Assembly: GCA_021848145.1 (NCBI GenBank)
Contig: JAJZMX010000004.1
Location: 62,001 to 126,000 of the forward strand
From: a bacterium
GTDB taxonomy: Bacteria > Patescibacteriota > Saccharimonadia > Saccharimonadales > UBA4665
DNA: 64,000 nt
Reading direction: 5' to 3'
Shown: positions 41,520 to 51,204 of the stretch, piece after piece
Numbering within the stretch: position 1 is the first letter of the stretch
Layout of the letters: every line of letters begins with the position of its first letter
The notes under the pieces: model-generated
Seen by the model: the letters and a program-made list of their open reading frames with translations, nothing else
Databases searched by the model: none
Told to the model about the DNA's origin: nothing
Program-made: the position numbers and the translations under genes

Positions 41520-43891
41520 ATCCTAAATTAATTGACCTTAGCTCTAACCGTGCTGCAAAAGCTAGGCTTGCTTCCTCTTTTGGCAAGAATGGATATAAGA
41601 TATTAGTATCTGCTGGAACGCTGCTATTAATCGTTGGGGTCGTTCTGGGCGTTTCTTATGGCTTACGTTATCTTCTCTTTCTAATCGCTCCTGCTCTTCT
41701 TTGTTTCATGCCAGCAATTTGGTGGAAGTATGATTTATGGCCACTAATTCCGTCTGGAACTAGTGTAACTGACCGTTTATCCCGTGAGGTGCTTGCCCTT
41801 CTCAAGCCAGGAACTGAGCTTAACCCTAATACTGTCTGGCAGGCTGTTAGTGGTCATTGGCAAACTAACTTCTTTTTAAACCATCTACTTTTGGATAAGA
41901 AAATGGTTGGCGATTGCATGAGTAATAATCCTCAGGAACTAGAACAAGCTCTTAAGTTCGCGGATCAATTAACGAGTTCAAACGGATTAAAGCAAATAGA
42001 GTTGGGTTTTTTGGTGGCCGGGTTAATGTCTACGTCACCAAAGCTAAATCAAGCATTGCCTAAGTTAAAGCTAAAAAATAGCGACATAGAGTCAATTGCT
42101 AATTGGCTTGCCCGTAATATTTCCGAAGTTGGCCGTAAGCAGAGTTTTGGGGGTGTTGCTAGAGATTGGACTTTTGGCTTTACTCCCCTACTCGATAATG
42201 TGGGATTAAATATTAGTCGCAGTATTATGGACCATGGCGCTAATTTTAGTTGGCTAATGGGGTCGCCTGGGGTAATCGCCGTAGAAGGTGCATTTGCCAA
42301 CCATGCAAATGCAGTCGTATTGGTTGGACCTGATGGCATTGGCAAAACCCAAAGTGTCTACGCCCTAGCCCAAAAATTAATAGAAGGAAATACTAATAGA
42401 GAGCTTGCTTACCATCAGATTGTTGCCCTTAACGCTACAGACATCTTATCAAGGGCAAGAAGCCAGGGTGATCTAGAAAGAGTAATGTTAAGCGTAGCCA
42501 ATGAAGCTGCTCACGCCGGACATGTAATTCTCTTCTTCGATGACGCGCAATTATTTTTAAATAATAATCCAGGATCATTTGATGGAAGCCAGATTCTGCT
42601 TTCTATAGTTCAGTCCCATTCGGTTCCTGTAATTATGGCTATGTCTCCAAACGATTATCAACGATTAAAGTCAACAAATTCTAGTTTAGCTGGTATGTTA
42701 ACGCCAGTTATGCTGCAGGAGCTGGATGAGTCGGGTGTGATGCATGTTCTTGAGGATTTTGCTATAGGCCTTGAATACCGAAACAAGGTATTAGTGTCTT
42801 ACGGTGCTTTAGTTGAGGCCTACAGGTTAAGTGGCCGTTATGAACAGGAGGAAGCTTATCCCGGTAAGGCAGTAAAATTGCTTGAACAGTCTATACCCCA
42901 TGCCGAAGGATCCATCGTAACTGCTGCCAGCGTTCAAGCCGCAATTGAACAGACAAAGGGCGTTAAGGCATCAAGTGCTACTGTGGTTGAAGCAGACCAA
43001 TTGTTGCATCTTGAAGAAGCCATCCACGCTCGCATGATTAACCAGGATTATGCAGTTAAAGTAGTGTCTGATGCATTAAGGCGTGCCAGAGCTGGAGTAA
43101 CCAATCCAAATCGCCCAATCGGTAGTTTTCTGTTTTTAGGACCAACAGGTGTAGGAAAAACTGAATTAGCTAAAGCAGTTGCAGCAATTTATTTTGGCAG
43201 AGAAAACTCAATGGTTAGGTTAGACATGAGCGAATATAGTGGCGAACAAGATGTCCATCGATTACTAGATAGTGGCCAGAATAAAAACGACAGCCTGATA
43301 ATGAGCGTCAGGCAATCCCCTTTTACTGTAGTCTTACTGGATGAGATAGAAAAAGCCCACCCACTTGTTCTTAACCTATTGCTGCAACTGCTTGATGAGG
43401 GCAAGTTAACGGATTCAAATGGACGTCAGGCTTCATTTAAGGACTGCATAATCATAGCCACAAGCAATGCTGCCGCCAAATCAATCAGGCAGCACATTGA
43501 CCAGGGTGAAAGCTTGGCTGATTTATCAGGCCCATTAACTGACGAGCTGATCAATAGCGGCCAGTTTAAGCCCGAACTGCTTAATCGTTTTGATGAAATA
43601 GTTTTCTTTAGGCCACTAACTTCCGAAGAATTGGGCAAAGTAGTGCTCTTGTTGGTAGCCGAAGTAAACAAAACTCTATCTAATCAGAATATTTCAGTTG
43701 AGTTAACGAGCGAAGCTGTTAGAAAGATTGTTTCCGAGGGCAATGATCCGCGCTTGGGGGCACGCCCAATGAGAAGAATGCTACAAAGGTCTGTCGAAAA
43801 CAGTGTGGCGCAAAAGATCCTAAAAGGTGAAGTTCAGTCTGGTGACCACATCGTACTAAATGAATCGGACTTAATGGTTAGCCACGAATAG
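41516..43891 (+). CDS. Membrane-anchored Clp-like double AAA+ ATPase
   Basis: About 791 residues from ATG 41516. Two membrane spans (about 28-70) replace the usual Clp N-domain; a helical region follows. The first AAA+ domain is degenerate: Walker A VGPDGIGKTQ, Walker B LFFDDAQ (Gln where Glu-Lys or Glu-Ile is usual). The second is canonical ClpC/ClpB type: LGPTGVGKTELA, VVLLDEIEKAH, TSNA and the C-terminal NDPRLGARPMRR. It probably unfolds membrane or exported proteins. No ClpP gene is in the window. Confidence 0.85.
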   Translation: MNPKLIDLSSNRAAKARLASSFGKNGYKILVSAGTLLLIVGVVLGVSYGLRYLLFLIAPALLCFMPAIWWKYDLWPLIPSGTSVTDRLSREVLALLKPGTELNPNTVWQAVSGHWQTNFFLNHLLLDKKMVGDCMSNNPQELEQALKFADQLTSSNGLKQIELGFLVAGLMSTSPKLNQALPKLKLKNSDIESIANWLARNISEVGRKQSFGGVARDWTFGFTPLLDNVGLNISRSIMDHGANFSWLMGSPGVIAVEGAFANHANAVVLVGPDGIGKTQSVYALAQKLIEGNTNRELAYHQIVALNATDILSRARSQGDLERVMLSVANEAAHAGHVILFFDDAQLFLNNNPGSFDGSQILLSIVQSHSVPVIMAMSPNDYQRLKSTNSSLAGMLTPVMLQELDESGVMHVLEDFAIGLEYRNKVLVSYGALVEAYRLSGRYEQEEAYPGKAVKLLEQSIPHAEGSIVTAASVQAAIEQTKGVKASSATVVEADQLLHLEEAIHARMINQDYAVKVVSDALRRARAGVTNPNRPIGSFLFLGPTGVGKTELAKAVAAIYFGRENSMVRLDMSEYSGEQDVHRLLDSGQNKNDSLIMSVRQSPFTVVLLDEIEKAHPLVLNLLLQLLDEGKLTDSNGRQASFKDCIIIATSNAAAKSIRQHIDQGESLADLSGPLTDELINSGQFKPELLNRFDEIVFFRPLTSEELGKVVLLLVAEVNKTLSNQNISVELTSEAVRKIVSEGNDPRLGARPMRRMLQRSVENSVAQKILKGEVQSGDHIVLNESDLMVSHE

Positions 43892-44104
43892 TTATTGATC
43901 TTAGGCAAAATTGCTTATCAAGATTATTGTTGAATGAGCAGAGTATATGTCGGCTATGCCTTCCACTAACTGGTTTCCAGATTGGTTAATCAAGGAAGCG
44001 GTACGTAACTGTTAAGACAAAATTATGTTGGGCCGAAATTATCCAGCTTAATTCCAGATATATTGCAGCCTTGGTTTTATTGCCATATAGAAATGATAGT
44101 TTAC

Positions 44105-44192
44105 TGGCGGAGGGAGAGGGATTCGAACCCTCGAGGGCATAAACCCAACACGCTTTCCAAGCGTGCGCCATAGGCCACTAGGCGACCCCTCC
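44105..44192 (-). tRNA. tRNA-Ser (anticodon GGA)
   Basis: Acceptor GGAGGGG/TCCCTCC with G and encoded CCA; anticodon arm CACGC-TTGGAAA-GCGTG gives anticodon GGA; long variable arm; T-loop GGTTCGAATCC. Confidence 0.95.
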
Positions 44193-44308
44193 ATCGCCAA
44201 CATTATACAGAAATATATTTCTAAGTTTTTATTCTTACCAGTGCAACGCTTACTTAAACGTAGGATAGTTAAGGTTACACTTAGGATTAAATACTAAATT
44301 ACGACAAT

Positions 44309-44332
44309 AAAACTTGCTAAAAAGCAAGTTTT
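44309..44332 (+). promoter_or_regulatory. Perfect 10-bp hairpin before the ABC transporter operon
   Basis: AAAACTTGCT and AGCAAGTTTT around AAAA, 23 nt before the start codon of the ATPase gene. It could be a bidirectional terminator or a translation-control hairpin. Confidence 0.45.
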
Positions 44333-44354
44333 AGAAGTAAAATTAGGGATAAGA

Positions 44355-45200
44355 ATGGCCTTAATTAAATTAGAAGACGTCAGTAAGTTGTACGGCTTCG
44401 GAGATGCCACAACCTTGGCGTTAGACGAAGTCAGCCTGTCTATTGATAAGGGTGAGTTCGTGGCGGTCATGGGGCCAAGTGGATGTGGCAAGAGTACTTT
44501 GCTTAATGTAATGGGTCTTTTAGATAAGCCTACGCATGGGACATATAAGCTTAATAACAGGCTTGTTGATCGTTTAAGTCAAAACCGGGCGGCGAAGTTA
44601 CGTAGGGATACTATTGGCTTCATCTTCCAGTCATATAACCTTCTACCCCGTCTTACTGTTTTAGAGAACGTTGCCCTTCCCTTAGCATATAAGGGCGTTG
44701 GTGTCACTAAGCGTCTTAAGACGGCAAGCTCAATGCTCGAGAGAGTTGGCATGCAAAATCGTGAGTACTTTTATCCATACCAATTATCTGGTGGTCAAAT
44801 CCAATGTGCTGCCATTGCCCGGGCACTAGTTAATGAACCTTCAATAATTATTGCCGACGAACCAACAGGAAATCTTGATAGCATGGGCAGTAGGCTGGTG
44901 ATGGAGCTTTTAAGCGAAATACACAAGATGGGCAATACAGTTATCTTTGTTACCCATAACCCGGAGTTAACACGTTATGCTACCAGGGTTGTGTATATGC
45001 ACGACGGGATGGTTATCCAAGACGAGAAAACCAGTTTAGGTGAAGTTGCAAAGACTGCCAAAAAAAGACTTTATACTATACCTAAAAAATCGGTTGAAGA
45101 TGATCTAGCGGGAGTATCCTTGCTTATGAAATTGCCCAAAAAAGAAGAAGGCATAGATGCTAGTTCAAAAAAGAGACGCAAGCGCAGGGGGCGATCATGA
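44355..45200 (+). CDS. MacB/LolD-type ABC transporter ATPase
   Basis: A 281-residue ATP-binding subunit: Walker A GPSGCGKST, Q-loop FQSYNLLP, Walker B IIIADEPTGNLD, H-loop VTHN. The signature reads LSGGQIQCAAIARAL, where QQR(V) is the norm, so the conserved Arg is replaced by Cys. The C-terminus has an extra basic tail (SSKKRRKRRGRS). It overlaps the permease gene by 4 nt (ATGA). Confidence 0.9.
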   Translation: MALIKLEDVSKLYGFGDATTLALDEVSLSIDKGEFVAVMGPSGCGKSTLLNVMGLLDKPTHGTYKLNNRLVDRLSQNRAAKLRRDTIGFIFQSYNLLPRLTVLENVALPLAYKGVGVTKRLKTASSMLERVGMQNREYFYPYQLSGGQIQCAAIARALVNEPSIIIADEPTGNLDSMGSRLVMELLSEIHKMGNTVIFVTHNPELTRYATRVVYMHDGMVIQDEKTSLGEVAKTAKKRLYTIPKKSVEDDLAGVSLLMKLPKKEEGIDASSKKRRKRRGRS

Positions 45201-46408
45201 GCTGGCGAACTGGACATATACATACAGCAATCGTGACCATGAGGGTTAATCGCTGGCGATCTATTTTGACCATGTTTGGCATCATAGTCGGTGTAGCTAG
45301 CGTGATTATTATTATTGGCATTAGCCAAGGTGTAAAAGCAAACATTACTAATCAGGTTAATGTTTACTCAAAAAATGTTATAACCGTTACTTCTAAAGCT
45401 GCTAGCCTCAGTAGCTTCGGGGTGTCTTCAGTGCCCGCCGTATCTACACTTACTAATCAAGACGTTAAGTCTATTGGCAAGATCAAGGGGGTAAAATATA
45501 CCGTTCCTATGGTCATCTTATCGGGTATTACCAGTGGTGACAAAAACTATAAAGACGGCGTAGTAATAGCCACCAACGCATATCTTCCAAAAGTACTTAA
45601 CCAATCCTTGGCATTCGGTTCGTTCTTCTCGGCTACGGATACCAACCAATTCTCTGCCGTGCTTGGCTATAATGCTGCACAGGGTCTGTTCAATGAACAA
45701 ATTCCCTTGGGTTTTAGTCTTAATTGGCGGGGGGAGCAATTTATTGTTGATGGAGTGTTAAATAACTTCAAGGTCACTCCTTTTTCCAACAATACTATAT
45801 ATAACCATGCGATCTTTATATCGACTAAGGCTGCAGACCAGATGAAGCTAGATAGTAATAACTCAATCTTTCAAATACTAGTCAGGGTTAATAATGCCAA
45901 GCAACTTACTACAGTCGACAAAGAGATAAGTAATGTACTACAGCAGAACCATGGTGGCCAAGATAACTTCTCCGTTCTTATGCCAAGCCAGGTAGCCAAA
46001 AACAATACCGGCATATTGAACCTTCTGGCTGAGCTGACTATCGGTATTGCAATCATCTCGTTATTTGTTGGGGGTGTGGGAATAATGAATGTGATGTTGG
46101 TTTCAGTAACTGAGAGGATGCATGAAATTGGTATTCGTAAAGCTATTGGTGCAAGTAATCGCCAGATAATGTCTCAATTTATTATTGAAGCAACATCGGT
46201 TAGTGTGGCGGGAGGTATTATTGGGATTATTTTGGCCCTAATTGTGGACGGTTTACTTAATCTTAGTACTAGTCTGACTCCAACTATCAATTGGCAGATT
46301 ATTGTTATATCTGCGGTTGTATCAATGTTAATAGGTATCGTCTTCGGATCGGTGCCTGCAATACGGGCGGCTGGTAAAGAACCTATAGAGGCATTAAGGA
46401 ACGAGTAA
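45197..46408 (+). CDS. MacB/FtsX-type ABC permease
   Basis: A 403-residue permease: a first span near residues 20-45, a ~230-residue external MacB periplasmic-core-type domain, then three C-terminal spans with VGGVGIMNVMLVSVTERMHEIGIRKAIGAS and the closing IRAAGKEPIEALRNE. This mechanotransmission type moves peptides, antibiotics or lipoproteins rather than small solutes. Partner of the ATPase upstream. Confidence 0.9.
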   Translation: MSWRTGHIHTAIVTMRVNRWRSILTMFGIIVGVASVIIIIGISQGVKANITNQVNVYSKNVITVTSKAASLSSFGVSSVPAVSTLTNQDVKSIGKIKGVKYTVPMVILSGITSGDKNYKDGVVIATNAYLPKVLNQSLAFGSFFSATDTNQFSAVLGYNAAQGLFNEQIPLGFSLNWRGEQFIVDGVLNNFKVTPFSNNTIYNHAIFISTKAADQMKLDSNNSIFQILVRVNNAKQLTTVDKEISNVLQQNHGGQDNFSVLMPSQVAKNNTGILNLLAELTIGIAIISLFVGGVGIMNVMLVSVTERMHEIGIRKAIGASNRQIMSQFIIEATSVSVAGGIIGIILALIVDGLLNLSTSLTPTINWQIIVISAVVSMLIGIVFGSVPAIRAAGKEPIEALRNE

Positions 46409-46410
46409 GG

Positions 46411-47583
46411 CTATCCTGCTGCACAAGCGTTCCCGGTACTCACAGGTGGTGAGTTTGGAGATGTGCTTTTGATAATGTGCACGATTGGGGCAGTAACTAA
46501 CGCGTAGCCAACTTGATTGTATTGGGTGGACTGGGCAAATACTATACCAATTACTGTTCCGTCAGTATTAATTAAAGGCCCTCCGGAGTTGCCGGGTATA
46601 ATGTTAGCTTCAACTTCATAAATTTTTCGATTGGTGTTCCCTTGATCATAGATGTTGCTACCTGTAGCCTCAAATTCCTGGAGTACTTCTGCTCTGTCAA
46701 CCTTAAACCCACCACCTCCAGGATAACCCAACACTGCTCCAGGTGTATTTTGACCGACAGTATTTGGGTAGACACTTAAGGGATTACCGGCTAAGCCGTG
46801 AACTCTAAGTAAAGCTAAGTCTAAGTTGGGGTTGAAATATATAACGGTTCCAAGATGATTACCGTTGCTATCCTCAACATATGGTTGACTAATGCCTGCT
46901 ACTACGTGGGCATTGGTAGCAACTAAATTAGGGCCCACAATAAAGCCTGAACCTTCAACTACGCCTCCGCATCCGTTACCAACTAATTTAACTACTGAAG
47001 CTTTGTCCTTGGATACGGCAGCCGCAATTGCACTGTAAGGCGGTAAACTGACTGAACCTGGGGGCGCTGGTTCGTTCCCGTTGAAAGCACGAGGAAACCC
47101 GTTAGGGTCAACTAAGTGCCCGAGGTCGGCAATAATGTTTGGTGCAGGCGGTAATCCCCTATCCAGAGCCGAAATAATGTATGAACTACGGAGTTGGTTC
47201 TGGAAAGAGACAAAAGGCAGGCTCCGAAGAACAGCAGCACCAAGCCAGACTCCAACTAGTACTGACACCACTGAGAGAACTGAACCTAGTATGTTATCGT
47301 AACGTCCCAGTTTAGCTAACATTATTTTACCTCTTAAAAATAATCCTACATATTCTCCGACTATAAGAAGTAAGAATGCCATTCCAAGTGTGCTTATTAG
47401 AGTGACGATTGCCCTACTTAGTTGCGTATGGACAAGCTTAACTGTCGACGGCTCTATTAATGCCCCTAGAAGCAGACCCCCAAAAAAACCTATTGTAGAT
47501 AGGGCTTGCTGAACAAATCCTATCTCTCTGCCTCTAACCACGGCACTGATCAAGAGCAGAATTATTATTATGTCGATTATCAT
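46411..47583 (-). CDS. CvpA-domain membrane serine protease (MarP-like)
   Basis: A 390-residue protein with four N-terminal spans of CvpA type (first ~165 residues) and a trypsin-like domain: His in LVATNAHVVAG, Asp in NLDLALLRV, Ser in PGNSGGPL. This fusion is the architecture of mycobacterial MarP, a protease in acid and oxidative stress resistance. Two nt separate it from the converging permease gene. Confidence 0.88.
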   Translation of the reverse strand: MIIDIIIILLLISAVVRGREIGFVQQALSTIGFFGGLLLGALIEPSTVKLVHTQLSRAIVTLISTLGMAFLLLIVGEYVGLFLRGKIMLAKLGRYDNILGSVLSVVSVLVGVWLGAAVLRSLPFVSFQNQLRSSYIISALDRGLPPAPNIIADLGHLVDPNGFPRAFNGNEPAPPGSVSLPPYSAIAAAVSKDKASVVKLVGNGCGGVVEGSGFIVGPNLVATNAHVVAGISQPYVEDSNGNHLGTVIYFNPNLDLALLRVHGLAGNPLSVYPNTVGQNTPGAVLGYPGGGGFKVDRAEVLQEFEATGSNIYDQGNTNRKIYEVEANIIPGNSGGPLINTDGTVIGIVFAQSTQYNQVGYALVTAPIVHIIKSTSPNSPPVSTGNACAAG

Positions 47584-47594
47584 GATGAGAAAAT

Positions 47595-49019
47595 CTAGCT
47601 TTTATTTAGCTTATCAGAAAATGTGTGTTCCAGTCTCTTGGTGGAAGGTCCTTTGCTGCCTGTAGAGTAGATCTCTAAATCTTCACCTCCTTGCTGCCAA
47701 AAATCCAATATGGGTTGGAGCAAGTGCCACGAAGACATTACTTCTAGCTTTGTGGCAAAAAGCATTTTATCGCCTCTTATGGCGTCAACGAGAACCCTTT
47801 CATAAGCATAATGGCTATCACCTAAGTTCTGGTTGTAACTAAAGTTCATTTTTACGCGGTGTAAATTATGGGTAAAACCAGGTTGCTCAATTAGCAAGTC
47901 GACATCAATGCCTTCATTTGGTTGGATCCTAAATGACAACACATTAGGGTCTTCATCACCGAATGAAACCTGTATTAAAGTCTGTTTTTCGTCTAGCGAT
48001 TTACCAGTGGTCAGTTGAAAAATACAGCCTTCCCAATTAGGGTCTTTCGATTGTAAAACTAAAGACACAAATGTTTCTATGTTTGAGTGAGGATTATTAA
48101 CTTCGTCTTTATAAGTGTCATATTGACCACGCAAAACCTGTTTTGAAATGCCTACTCCAGGGCTTGGAGGTATAAGATTCTTAATGAATTCGTGTTTAGC
48201 GGCGTGAACCTCGTCACTATTAATTTCCTTGGGGATTTCCATTGCGGTTAATGACAAAAGCTGCAACAAATGGCTTTGCACTAAATCCCGTAGCGCCCCT
48301 ACTTGTTCATAAAAACCAACCCTATTCTCAATGCCTATTCTTTCCTTGGCTATTACATGTATCCGTTTAATTTGCTTTCCGTTCCATTGGTTTGTAAAAA
48401 CCGGATTATGTCTTCTGAATTTCAAAATATTTTGGGCAGTTTCTTTGGCTAGGTAGTGGTCAATACGGAAGATCTGTTCCTCAGAAAACACTTTCTCGGT
48501 ATTCTCTATAAGCTGCTGTGCTGTCGCAACATCAAACCCAAAAGGCTTCTCAACAAGCAAGCGGGTTCCGGCTTTATTATGACGACAACTTTTATTTAGT
48601 CCGTGGCTACCGAGGCGCTCGATAATCTGACCATAAACCTGGGGAGGTATCGATAAATAAAACAATCGATCTAGGCATTGTCCGCTATCTGTTTCTATTT
48701 TATGTAAGTGGTCGCTTAAACTTTCATAATCCTGGTCATCTAGAGGATCTAGCTTAAACATCGATAGCCATTTATTTAGCCTATCTAGTACTTTAGGATC
48801 ACATATATTACCGCCCTCACTAATACATTCATGGATAGTGTCGATGATTTCTTGGTTTTTTACATGCTTTCGACTTATGCCAATAATTTTAGTTTGGTCC
48901 GGAAGGAGGTTTTCTTTACATAGATGATATAAAGACGGCAAAATCTTACGCTTGGCTAGATCGCCTGTTATGCCAAAAATCACCAGTATTGACGGATCAA
49001 GTTTCGGGGCATCTTCCAT
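47595..49019 (-). CDS. zwf: Glucose-6-phosphate dehydrogenase
   Basis: A 474-residue first enzyme of the oxidative pentose phosphate pathway. The NADP loop is FGITGDLAKRKILPSLY and the active site RIDHYLAKETAQNIL. VEKPFGFD is also present. It ends the pgl-gnd-zwf operon. Confidence 0.95.
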   Translation of the reverse strand: MEDAPKLDPSILVIFGITGDLAKRKILPSLYHLCKENLLPDQTKIIGISRKHVKNQEIIDTIHECISEGGNICDPKVLDRLNKWLSMFKLDPLDDQDYESLSDHLHKIETDSGQCLDRLFYLSIPPQVYGQIIERLGSHGLNKSCRHNKAGTRLLVEKPFGFDVATAQQLIENTEKVFSEEQIFRIDHYLAKETAQNILKFRRHNPVFTNQWNGKQIKRIHVIAKERIGIENRVGFYEQVGALRDLVQSHLLQLLSLTAMEIPKEINSDEVHAAKHEFIKNLIPPSPGVGISKQVLRGQYDTYKDEVNNPHSNIETFVSLVLQSKDPNWEGCIFQLTTGKSLDEKQTLIQVSFGDEDPNVLSFRIQPNEGIDVDLLIEQPGFTHNLHRVKMNFSYNQNLGDSHYAYERVLVDAIRGDKMLFATKLEVMSSWHLLQPILDFWQQGGEDLEIYSTGSKGPSTKRLEHTFSDKLNKS

Positions 49020-49023
49020 CTAA

Positions 49024-49935
49024 TTAGTCATCCTTATTTAGGGCATGTCCCCCAAAACGGTTACGCATTGCTGCTAGAAGTTTAGTAGCAAAACTAATCT
49101 CACCTCTTTGAGAGGCCATACGAACATCAAGAGCCGATTGGATTGAGGGCATAGGGATGTCATTTTCTTTGGCGGTTTCTAGCGTCCAACGTGTTTCACC
49201 ATTTTCTGCAACATAGCCTTCAATACCATTTAGCTCGGGATCTTCTTTTAAAGCATCACGGGACAGCTCGTTGAGCCAAGAAGTAATTACGCTATGATGT
49301 TGCCAGACTTCCCCTGCTGCAGCTAAATCTAGATCTTTATATGGTCCTTCTTTCAGGATATGGTAGCCTTCAGCTAGGCTCTCCATCATTCCATATTCAA
49401 TTGCATTATGGACCATTTTCACAAAGTGACCGCTGCCACTTGGTCCAAAATACGCATATGCCCCTTCGGGTTTAGCAAGACTAACTAGTGACGGTTCTAG
49501 TGTTTTAAAGGCTTCATCATGGTCACTGCCACACATCATCGAGAAACCGTTTTGGTAGCCCCAGACTCCGCCACTAACGCCTATATCAATAAGCCTAAAA
49601 CCATGATCATTCACACGCTGATTTAATTCTTTGGTTAGTCTAAAGTCTGAGTTACCGCCGTCTATTAGAATGCTGCCTTGAGGCAAAACTTCCATCCATT
49701 GGTCTACCTGATCATCAACTACGTTGGCCGGTAACATTATCCAGACCACTACAGGATCGTCTCCAAATGCAGACACGGCGGATTCTTTAGTTTCGGCCCT
49801 AATAGCACCGAATTTTTCGGCTTCGTCCACCTTATCTAGAGATCGGTTATGTGCTATGACACTATGTCCATCATCAACTAGTTTATGCGCAATTTGCATG
49901 CCCATTCTTCCAAGTCCATGGATTGCTATTTTCAT
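49024..49935 (-). CDS. 6-phosphogluconate dehydrogenase, short (NAD-type) form
   Basis: A 303-residue decarboxylating dehydrogenase making ribulose-5-phosphate. Rossmann loop GLGRMGMQIAHKLVDDGH, then IDGGNSDFR, SGGVWGYQNGFSMMCGS and the catalytic Lys in HFVKMVHNAIEYGMM. The ~300-residue form (GntZ/YqeC type) lacks the long C-terminus of E. coli Gnd and often prefers NAD. Four nt separate it from zwf. Confidence 0.93.
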   Translation of the reverse strand: MKIAIHGLGRMGMQIAHKLVDDGHSVIAHNRSLDKVDEAEKFGAIRAETKESAVSAFGDDPVVVWIMLPANVVDDQVDQWMEVLPQGSILIDGGNSDFRLTKELNQRVNDHGFRLIDIGVSGGVWGYQNGFSMMCGSDHDEAFKTLEPSLVSLAKPEGAYAYFGPSGSGHFVKMVHNAIEYGMMESLAEGYHILKEGPYKDLDLAAAGEVWQHHSVITSWLNELSRDALKEDPELNGIEGYVAENGETRWTLETAKENDIPMPSIQSALDVRMASQRGEISFATKLLAAMRNRFGGHALNKDD

Positions 49936-49937
49936 TC

Positions 49938-50606
49938 TTAACCCCCTAACTGATCGTTATATACATATGATTCACCTACCTGCTTTATTATCTGGGCTGG
50001 CTGCTCATTTAAAGGTAAGTTTTGGTTTATTAATTTTTCTATCTGTTCGCGTTTGCTTTCGCCAAAAACATTTAAGAACGCTGAATTTAAGTGTCTTATG
50101 CATTCAAAAGTTACAGTGATTCTTGTATAGGGATCACTTTTATATCCAATAGCTAGCTCTAAATGTTCTTCTGAAGCGGGTGAATGAGGCAGTATGCCAG
50201 CTATGTGACCGTCACTGCCCATACCGAACTGACCAATGAATGTGTTAACGTCATACATTGCCGAGCTTAAAGCTTCAGCATAATTTTTCGTGGTAGCTTC
50301 GAGATCGGCGGATGTTTGGGTCAGGACTTCTATAACTCTTGCCTGTTTAGGGTCAAATCCCGCTTCCTTTAATTGTGTCCAGTTGGAATCTGGGTGACCA
50401 TAAGGGCCAAACCTTTCGTCGGCTAAGGCTACTGTAAGATTCCTGCTTAGCTCAATATCTATATTTTGCATAACTGCCGAAGCTATGTGTATATTGCTTC
50501 CCCCAGACACCAACCAAAGGGTAGGTCCTACATAGAGTGAGCTTTTAAGTTTACTGGATAGTGGTCCTATACTTAGCGAATCAACGCCTACTTTATATAT
50601 TTGCAT
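49938..50606 (-). CDS. pgl: 6-phosphogluconolactonase
   Basis: A 222-residue DevB/SOL-family lactonase: LWLVSGGSN, ALADERFGPYGHPDSNW and FGMGSDGHIAGILPHSP are the family motifs. It hydrolyses the lactone formed by Zwf. First gene of the three-gene operon, with gaps of 2 and 4 nt. Confidence 0.92.
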   Translation of the reverse strand: MQIYKVGVDSLSIGPLSSKLKSSLYVGPTLWLVSGGSNIHIASAVMQNIDIELSRNLTVALADERFGPYGHPDSNWTQLKEAGFDPKQARVIEVLTQTSADLEATTKNYAEALSSAMYDVNTFIGQFGMGSDGHIAGILPHSPASEEHLELAIGYKSDPYTRITVTFECIRHLNSAFLNVFGESKREQIEKLINQNLPLNEQPAQIIKQVGESYVYNDQLGG

Positions 50607-50663
50607 AAGTACTACTATACCCGCTCTAGCTTACTTTTTGATTAAGCTTACCTTAAAAAGAAA

Positions 50664-50694
50664 AAACCTACTTATAAATTAAGTAGGTTTTTTT
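50664..50694. terminator. Bidirectional terminator
   Basis: AAACCTACTTA/TAAGTAGGTTT (50664-50674/50680-50690) around TAAAT, flanked by an A-run on the left and a T-run on the right. It closes the RRM-protein transcript, which runs on the minus strand. Confidence 0.85.
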
Positions 50695-50708
50695 ACTAGA
50701 TAGTAGTT

Positions 50709-50969
50709 CTAGTCGCGTGGTGCTTGGGGACGGGCTTCGCTAATAGCGACGGGTCTTCCGTTAAGCTCCTTGCCATTAAGCTTGTCTATGGCTTCCTTTG
50801 CTTCTGCATCGGATTCCATTTCCACAAACCCGAAGCCCTTACTGCGGTTAGTTTCGCGGTCCATGATTACTTTTGCAGAAACCACGGTACCCACGCCACT
50901 GAAAAAACTAGCCAGGTCATCGTCTGTTGCTGTCCATGCTAGGGAGCCGACAAATAGTTTAGTGGCCAT
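50709..50969 (-). CDS. Small RRM RNA-binding protein
   Basis: An 86-residue single RRM: RNP2 KLFVGSLAW and RNP1 RSKGFGFVEM, ending in a short polar tail. It resembles the cold-inducible RNA-binding proteins of cyanobacteria and other bacteria. AGAGG lies upstream of the start. The ~235 nt before the gene are non-coding and may hold a long 5' leader. Confidence 0.93.
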   Translation of the reverse strand: MATKLFVGSLAWTATDDDLASFFSGVGTVVSAKVIMDRETNRSKGFGFVEMESDAEAKEAIDKLNGKELNGRPVAISEARPQAPRD

Positions 50970-51204
50970 ATTTAATTAATACCTCTTTCCAGTTCTGAGG
51001 TAAGTCGTACCGATTTGTCGCTTAGCTGCACCCCTTTAAGAACTCTTATTATTACTTTAATGATCTAGAACTTCTCTAACCTTAGATTTACTAGCAGCAT
51101 CTTCTAGTGTGGCAACATTTTTACATAAAAGACTATAAATAGCAAGCGCTAAAGCTAGTTGGTCTTAAGTGACTTGAATATCCGAGAACCGTAATATTAG
51201 GTTC

